This document shows, one piece after another, positions 60,762-64,000 of a DNA stretch of 64,000 nt. The stretch spans positions 186,001 through 250,000 of the forward strand of contig NZ_JAUFQJ010000003.1 of assembly GCF_030409685.1 (NCBI RefSeq). The letters run 5' to 3'. Position 1 is the first letter of the stretch. Every line of letters begins with the position of its first letter. The DNA is from Ferruginibacter paludis (lineage in GTDB: Bacteria > Bacteroidota > Bacteroidia > Chitinophagales > Chitinophagaceae). The notes beneath the pieces are model-generated. The model was not told where the DNA came from. It saw nothing but the letters and a program-made list of their open reading frames with translations, and did no database searches. The position numbers and the translations under genes were made by a program.

Positions 60762-60813
60762 GCAATGTTGAACATCGTTGCGTCGCACTCTTGTACTTTT
60801 CCATCGCTATTGA
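60762..60813 (-). repeat. Dispersed intergenic repeat, copy B
   Basis: Minus-strand order CAATAG, GTACAAGAG, GCGACGCAACGATG, ACATTGCT, as in the copy at 40537-40590. It starts 57 nt after the nif3 stop. Confidence 0.7.
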
Positions 60814-60869
60814 ACGTCTTCAAAATTGCCCCTTTTTATACTGACTTTGCCTTTAATAGATTACCGAAT

Positions 60870-61967
60870 TTAAACAAAGTAGTTAACAGGGTTGGTTTTA
60901 ACCCTTGTTTTAAGGACGGCAAAGTTAGGGAATTTTTCCCTCAAAATATCAAATAACAGGTCAACGGTGTACTGTTCGCTCTCAAAATGTCCGATATCTG
61001 CAATTACCAACTGATCATTCGCATCAAAAAACTCGTGGTATTTCACATCTCCCGTTACGTAAAAGTCAGCACCGGCGGCAACTGCAGCCCCGGTAAGGAA
61101 GCTGCCGGCACCTCCGCAAAGTGCTATTTTTTGCACCGGTTTGGACATTAATGGCGTATGCCTGACGACGGTTAATTCAAATACTTTTTTCAGTTGTTGT
61201 AAAAAAACGGCGGCGGGTACAGCCGCAGGCAATTCCCCCATCAATCCGCTGCCGGTTTGCTGACGGGCATTATCCAGCAAATACAGATCATATGCCGGCT
61301 CCTCGTAGGGATGCACCGCCAACAAAGCTTTTACTACTTGATTTTCAACCCATGCCGGGTAAATTGTCTCCAGCCGCAGTTCATTTTCAGCATGGCGTAC
61401 ACCTGGTTCACCCACAAATGGCACCGTTTCCGGTCCGCCTTTAAAGCTGCCTTCTCCATTTACCGCGAAACTGCATTCGCTGTAGTTGCCAATTTGGCCG
61501 GCACCGGCAGCAAATAAAGCGCTACGGACTGCTTCGGCGTGTGCAGCTGGTACAAAAGTTACCAGTTTTTTCACCATGCCCTTTTTGGGCTGCAATACCC
61601 GGCGATTTACCAGGCCGAGTAAATCAGCCATTCTGCCATTTACACCAGTTAAAATATTATCCAGGTTGGTATGAATAGCATAAATGGCAATATCATTTTT
61701 AATGGCTGCAATAATAGTTTTTTCAACATAATTTTTCCCGGTAATTTTTTTTAATCCGCCAAAAATAATGGGGTGATGCGCTACTACCAGGTTGCAGTTT
61801 TTTTCAATCGCCTCCCGCACTACCGCTTCTGTTGCATCCAGTGCTGTAATAATGCCGGTACATTCGCGGTTTGGATCGCCGGTTAATAAACCCGCATTAT
61901 CATAACTTTCCTGTAAACTTGCAGGCGCAATGGTTTCTAAAAAAGAACAGATTTGCTGTATGGTCAT
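60870..61967 (-). CDS. Nif3-like dinuclear metal centre protein (YqfO type)
   Basis: 365 residues. N-terminal MTIQQICSFLETIAPASLQESYDNAGLLTGDPN and metal-ligand text LVVAHHPIIFGGLKKI, then TNLDN and the late VTGDVKYHEFFDANDQLVIADIGHFESEQYTVD. The middle insert of about 120 residues gives the long YqfO form. Biochemical role is not established; GTP cyclohydrolase-like activity has been claimed for some members. It is adjacent to the zinc-ribbon gene. Confidence 0.88.
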   Translation of the reverse strand: MTIQQICSFLETIAPASLQESYDNAGLLTGDPNRECTGIITALDATEAVVREAIEKNCNLVVAHHPIIFGGLKKITGKNYVEKTIIAAIKNDIAIYAIHTNLDNILTGVNGRMADLLGLVNRRVLQPKKGMVKKLVTFVPAAHAEAVRSALFAAGAGQIGNYSECSFAVNGEGSFKGGPETVPFVGEPGVRHAENELRLETIYPAWVENQVVKALLAVHPYEEPAYDLYLLDNARQQTGSGLMGELPAAVPAAVFLQQLKKVFELTVVRHTPLMSKPVQKIALCGGAGSFLTGAAVAAGADFYVTGDVKYHEFFDANDQLVIADIGHFESEQYTVDLLFDILREKFPNFAVLKTRVKTNPVNYFV

Positions 61968-61984
61968 TTATAAAAATTAAAAAG

Positions 61985-63484
61985 ATGAGTTCTGCTGAAT
62001 TATATGCTGCCTACAAAACAAAGATGCAAAAAATTGCTGACGTAAAATACGCCAGTGCGGTTTTACAGTGGGACCAGGAAACCTACCTGCCGCCGAAAGG
62101 CAACGACTTCAGGGGAAGACAACTGGCAACACTGAGTGAAATGGCGCATGAGCTGTTTACCACCGAAGCTATGGGCGCATTGTTGCAGGAATTAAACAGC
62201 AAAGAAGATCTGAGTGCCAGTGAAAAAAGAAATGTACAGCTTAGCCTGGAAGACTATACCCGCAATGTAAAACTGAGCAGTGATTTTGTAAGAAAGATGA
62301 GTGAAGCTGTCAATACGGCCTACCATGCATGGGTAAAAGCCCGCACTAATAATTCTTTTGCAACATTTCAACGCCCGCTGCATAACCTGATTGCATTAAA
62401 AAAGCAGGAAGCGGATCTGCTTGGCTATGAGCAGCATGCCTACAATGCATTAATGAACGACTACGACAAGGGCCTTACCGTTGCAACTGTTGACGGCATA
62501 TTCAATCATCTTAAACCGCAGTTATCAGTTTTACTCAATAAAATAAAAAACAAACCGCAGGTTGACAATTCGTTTTTGCACCAGCATTTTGATAAAGACG
62601 CCCAGTGGAAATTTGGCATTGAATTGTTGAAAAAAATTGGTTTTGATTTTGAAGCCGGAAGGCAGGACCTGAGCGTACATCCATTTACCACCAGCTTTAA
62701 CAACTATGATGTGCGGGTAACGACAAGGGTTGACGAGAATGATTTTGGCAACATGACCTGGAGTTGTATTCACGAAGGTGGCCATGCTCTATACGAGCAG
62801 GGCTTGCCGGCTGCGGAATACGGGCTGCCGCTTAGCGAATATTGTAGTCTGAGCATCCACGAAAGTCAGAGCCGGCTGTGGGAAAATTGTATTGGTCGAG
62901 GGCTTCCCTTTTGGCAGCACAATTTAAAACAGTTGCAAACGTTCTTTCCCGGGCAATGCAATCAACTGACAGCAGAACAATTTTATAAGGGAATTAATAA
63001 AGTGCAACCATCACTCATACGCACCGAAGCCGATGAACTGACCTACCATTTTCACGTGATGATCCGTTACGAAATTGAAAAAATGCTGATTGAAGGAACC
63101 ATCAGTACCAAAGATATTCCAGCCTACTGGAACGAACATTACCAAAGTTACCTGGGTGTTACCGTTCCTGAAGATGCCAAAGGATGTTTACAGGACATAC
63201 ACTGGAGCCATGGCAGTTTTGGTTATTTTGCTACATATAGCCTTGGCAGCATTATTGCGGCGCAATTGTATGCAGCGATTGAAAAGGAAAATGCATCTGT
63301 AAATAAAGAAATTGAAGCGGGGAGTACTGCAACCGTTTTAAACTGGTTAAGAAAAAATATTCACCAATATGGGCGTGAATTCACATCAGAACAATTGTGT
63401 AAAAAAGCAACAGGTGAAGCTCTAAATTCAACGTATTTTATTGATTATGCAACAAAAAAATACACTGCCATTTATGGTTTGTAG
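61985..63484 (+). CDS. M32-family carboxypeptidase (Taq type)
   Basis: 499 residues from ATG 61985; the frame opens 38 codons upstream inside the divergent nif3 gene and is not homologous. Zinc site H263EGGH267 in WSCIHEGGHALYEQG with a downstream Glu in ESQSRLWEN. IRTEADELTYHFHVMIRYEIEKMLI and GVTVPEDAKGCLQDIHWSHGSFGYF are typical of M32. It trims C-terminal residues and acts in the cytoplasm. No signal peptide. Only 17 nt separate it from nif3, so promoters must overlap a coding region. Confidence 0.93.
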   Translation: MSSAELYAAYKTKMQKIADVKYASAVLQWDQETYLPPKGNDFRGRQLATLSEMAHELFTTEAMGALLQELNSKEDLSASEKRNVQLSLEDYTRNVKLSSDFVRKMSEAVNTAYHAWVKARTNNSFATFQRPLHNLIALKKQEADLLGYEQHAYNALMNDYDKGLTVATVDGIFNHLKPQLSVLLNKIKNKPQVDNSFLHQHFDKDAQWKFGIELLKKIGFDFEAGRQDLSVHPFTTSFNNYDVRVTTRVDENDFGNMTWSCIHEGGHALYEQGLPAAEYGLPLSEYCSLSIHESQSRLWENCIGRGLPFWQHNLKQLQTFFPGQCNQLTAEQFYKGINKVQPSLIRTEADELTYHFHVMIRYEIEKMLIEGTISTKDIPAYWNEHYQSYLGVTVPEDAKGCLQDIHWSHGSFGYFATYSLGSIIAAQLYAAIEKENASVNKEIEAGSTATVLNWLRKNIHQYGREFTSEQLCKKATGEALNSTYFIDYATKKYTAIYGL

Positions 63485-63959
63485 AAAAATCAAGCGTTAT
63501 GGCAATTTTTACATGGCGATATTAATTGCATTGTGTTGTTCGCTAACGTTGCTTAACAGCAGCTGTAAAAAACTAAAATTGCTTAGCGGTGACCAAAGCA
63601 CGCTGGAACAGTATTTCGCTGATAATGTGCTGGGAAAAACCTTTGTTGTAGACTTTGCAAGCGACAGCAGTGTAGATATCACGAGCCAATATGCCGGTTA
63701 TGACTTCATTCTTACCAAAACCACTTCGTTTTACGAGGGGGATATGACCGGTACAAAAGATGGCATTACTTATACAGGCACCTGGTCCAGTAATAGCGAC
63801 TATAGCAAACTGATTATTAATTTAAATTCATCCAATATACCTGCCTCATTTGCATTTTTAAACCGTTCCTGGAAATTTACAAAAAAGGGGGTTCCCGTAC
63901 TTGAGTTGGCTCCATGGGGCAGCGCTGATCCGAAGGTACTGCACATGAGGAGATTATAG
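63474..63959 (+). CDS. Small lipoprotein of unknown function
   Basis: 161 residues from ATG 63474, which overlaps the M32 stop by 11 nt and gives a basic n-region (CRKIKRYGNFY) before the hydrophobic stretch and lipobox LNSSC with Cys31. The mature part is beta-rich (KTFVVDFASDSSVDIT, FYEGDMTGTKDGITYTGTWSSNSDYSKLIINL, RSWKFTKKGVPVLEL), like small lipocalin-type lipoproteins. No family was named. ATG 63513 is an alternative start. Confidence 0.68.
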   Translation: MVCRKIKRYGNFYMAILIALCCSLTLLNSSCKKLKLLSGDQSTLEQYFADNVLGKTFVVDFASDSSVDITSQYAGYDFILTKTTSFYEGDMTGTKDGITYTGTWSSNSDYSKLIINLNSSNIPASFAFLNRSWKFTKKGVPVLELAPWGSADPKVLHMRRL

Positions 63960-64000
63960 CCCGATGCTCTCCACAATACTTCTGTTAGTTAAACAGCTGC

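Noticed and set aside
61871..61984. A longer M32 carboxypeptidase frame
   Set aside because: The added 38 codons lie antisense in nif3 and are not conserved in character.
1..64000. CRISPR arrays, prophage, transposons or tRNA genes
   Set aside because: No regularly spaced repeats, no transposase or phage proteins, and no cloverleaf-type sequence were found on either strand.

Overview
The window looks like ordinary chromosome from a Bacteroidota bacterium, most likely a member of the Chitinophagaceae or a close relative. The grounds are: AT-rich sequence; type IX secretion sorting domains on two large exported proteins; ELWxxDGT, DUF4382, DUF3857 and DUF6089 families; menaquinone genes of the futalosine route; and many upstream copies of the Bacteroidota -7 promoter element TAnnTTTG. 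No rRNA, tRNA, CRISPR array, transposase, integrase or phage gene was seen. The taxonomic placement is inference from gene content.

Layout. 0-9.4 kb: 3' part of a PLP enzyme, a secreted protein, lipB, rluD, an S10 peptidase, an ELWxxDGT-repeat T9SS cargo, glucokinase and an outer-membrane protein. 9.5-16.6 kb: an exported protein of unknown role, def, ruvX, a UbiA-family prenyltransferase (possibly mqnP), a SpoU methyltransferase divergent from mutS, and a yhhN-type lysoplasmalogenase split by a one-base frameshift. 16.9-22.6 kb: a gliding-motility-type T9SS cargo, tryptophan 2,3-dioxygenase, a small beta-barrel protein and a translationally coupled membrane pair resembling SdpA/SdpB. 22.8-29.0 kb: an ECF sigma factor, a membrane anti-sigma-like protein with a TPR-like tail, a DUF4382 lipoprotein, a membrane-anchored TPR-CHAT protein and a second lipoprotein. 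29.1-41.6 kb: cysteine desulfurase, glmM, two DUF3857 transglutaminase-like paralogues, efp-accB-accC, a thioredoxin-fold protein, mdh and fabD. 41.6-47.1 kb: folE, two 6-pyruvoyl-tetrahydropterin synthase paralogues, mqnB-mqnD, photolyase and a class IV aminotransferase. 47.2-52 kb: three NarL-type response regulators, a multi-pass membrane protein and a histidine kinase around a 0.77-kb control region. 52-64 kb: deoxynucleoside kinase, trpS, gatC, two LolD-type ABC ATPases, a cobalamin adenosyltransferase, a DUF2795 protein, fabI, recN, a zinc-ribbon protein, a Nif3 protein, an M32 carboxypeptidase and a lipoprotein.

The most interesting reading is the 22.8-29.0 kb block. Three transcription units there (sigma/anti-sigma, DUF4382 lipoprotein, lipoprotein followed by CHAT) each carry the same bipartite upstream motif, GGTTACATTT then 17 nt after GGTTAC the hexamer T(T/G)AC(C/T)A. 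It is not the housekeeping element. I read it as the promoter of the locus's own ECF sigma factor, which would tie a periplasmic caspase-like (CHAT) protein, its TPR domains and two lipoproteins into one envelope regulon. Other points worth checking: an EF-P whose modified lysine position aligns with arginine, a transglutaminase-like paralogue lacking Cys and His, a dispersed intergenic repeat, and paired palindromes and direct repeats in the two-component control region.
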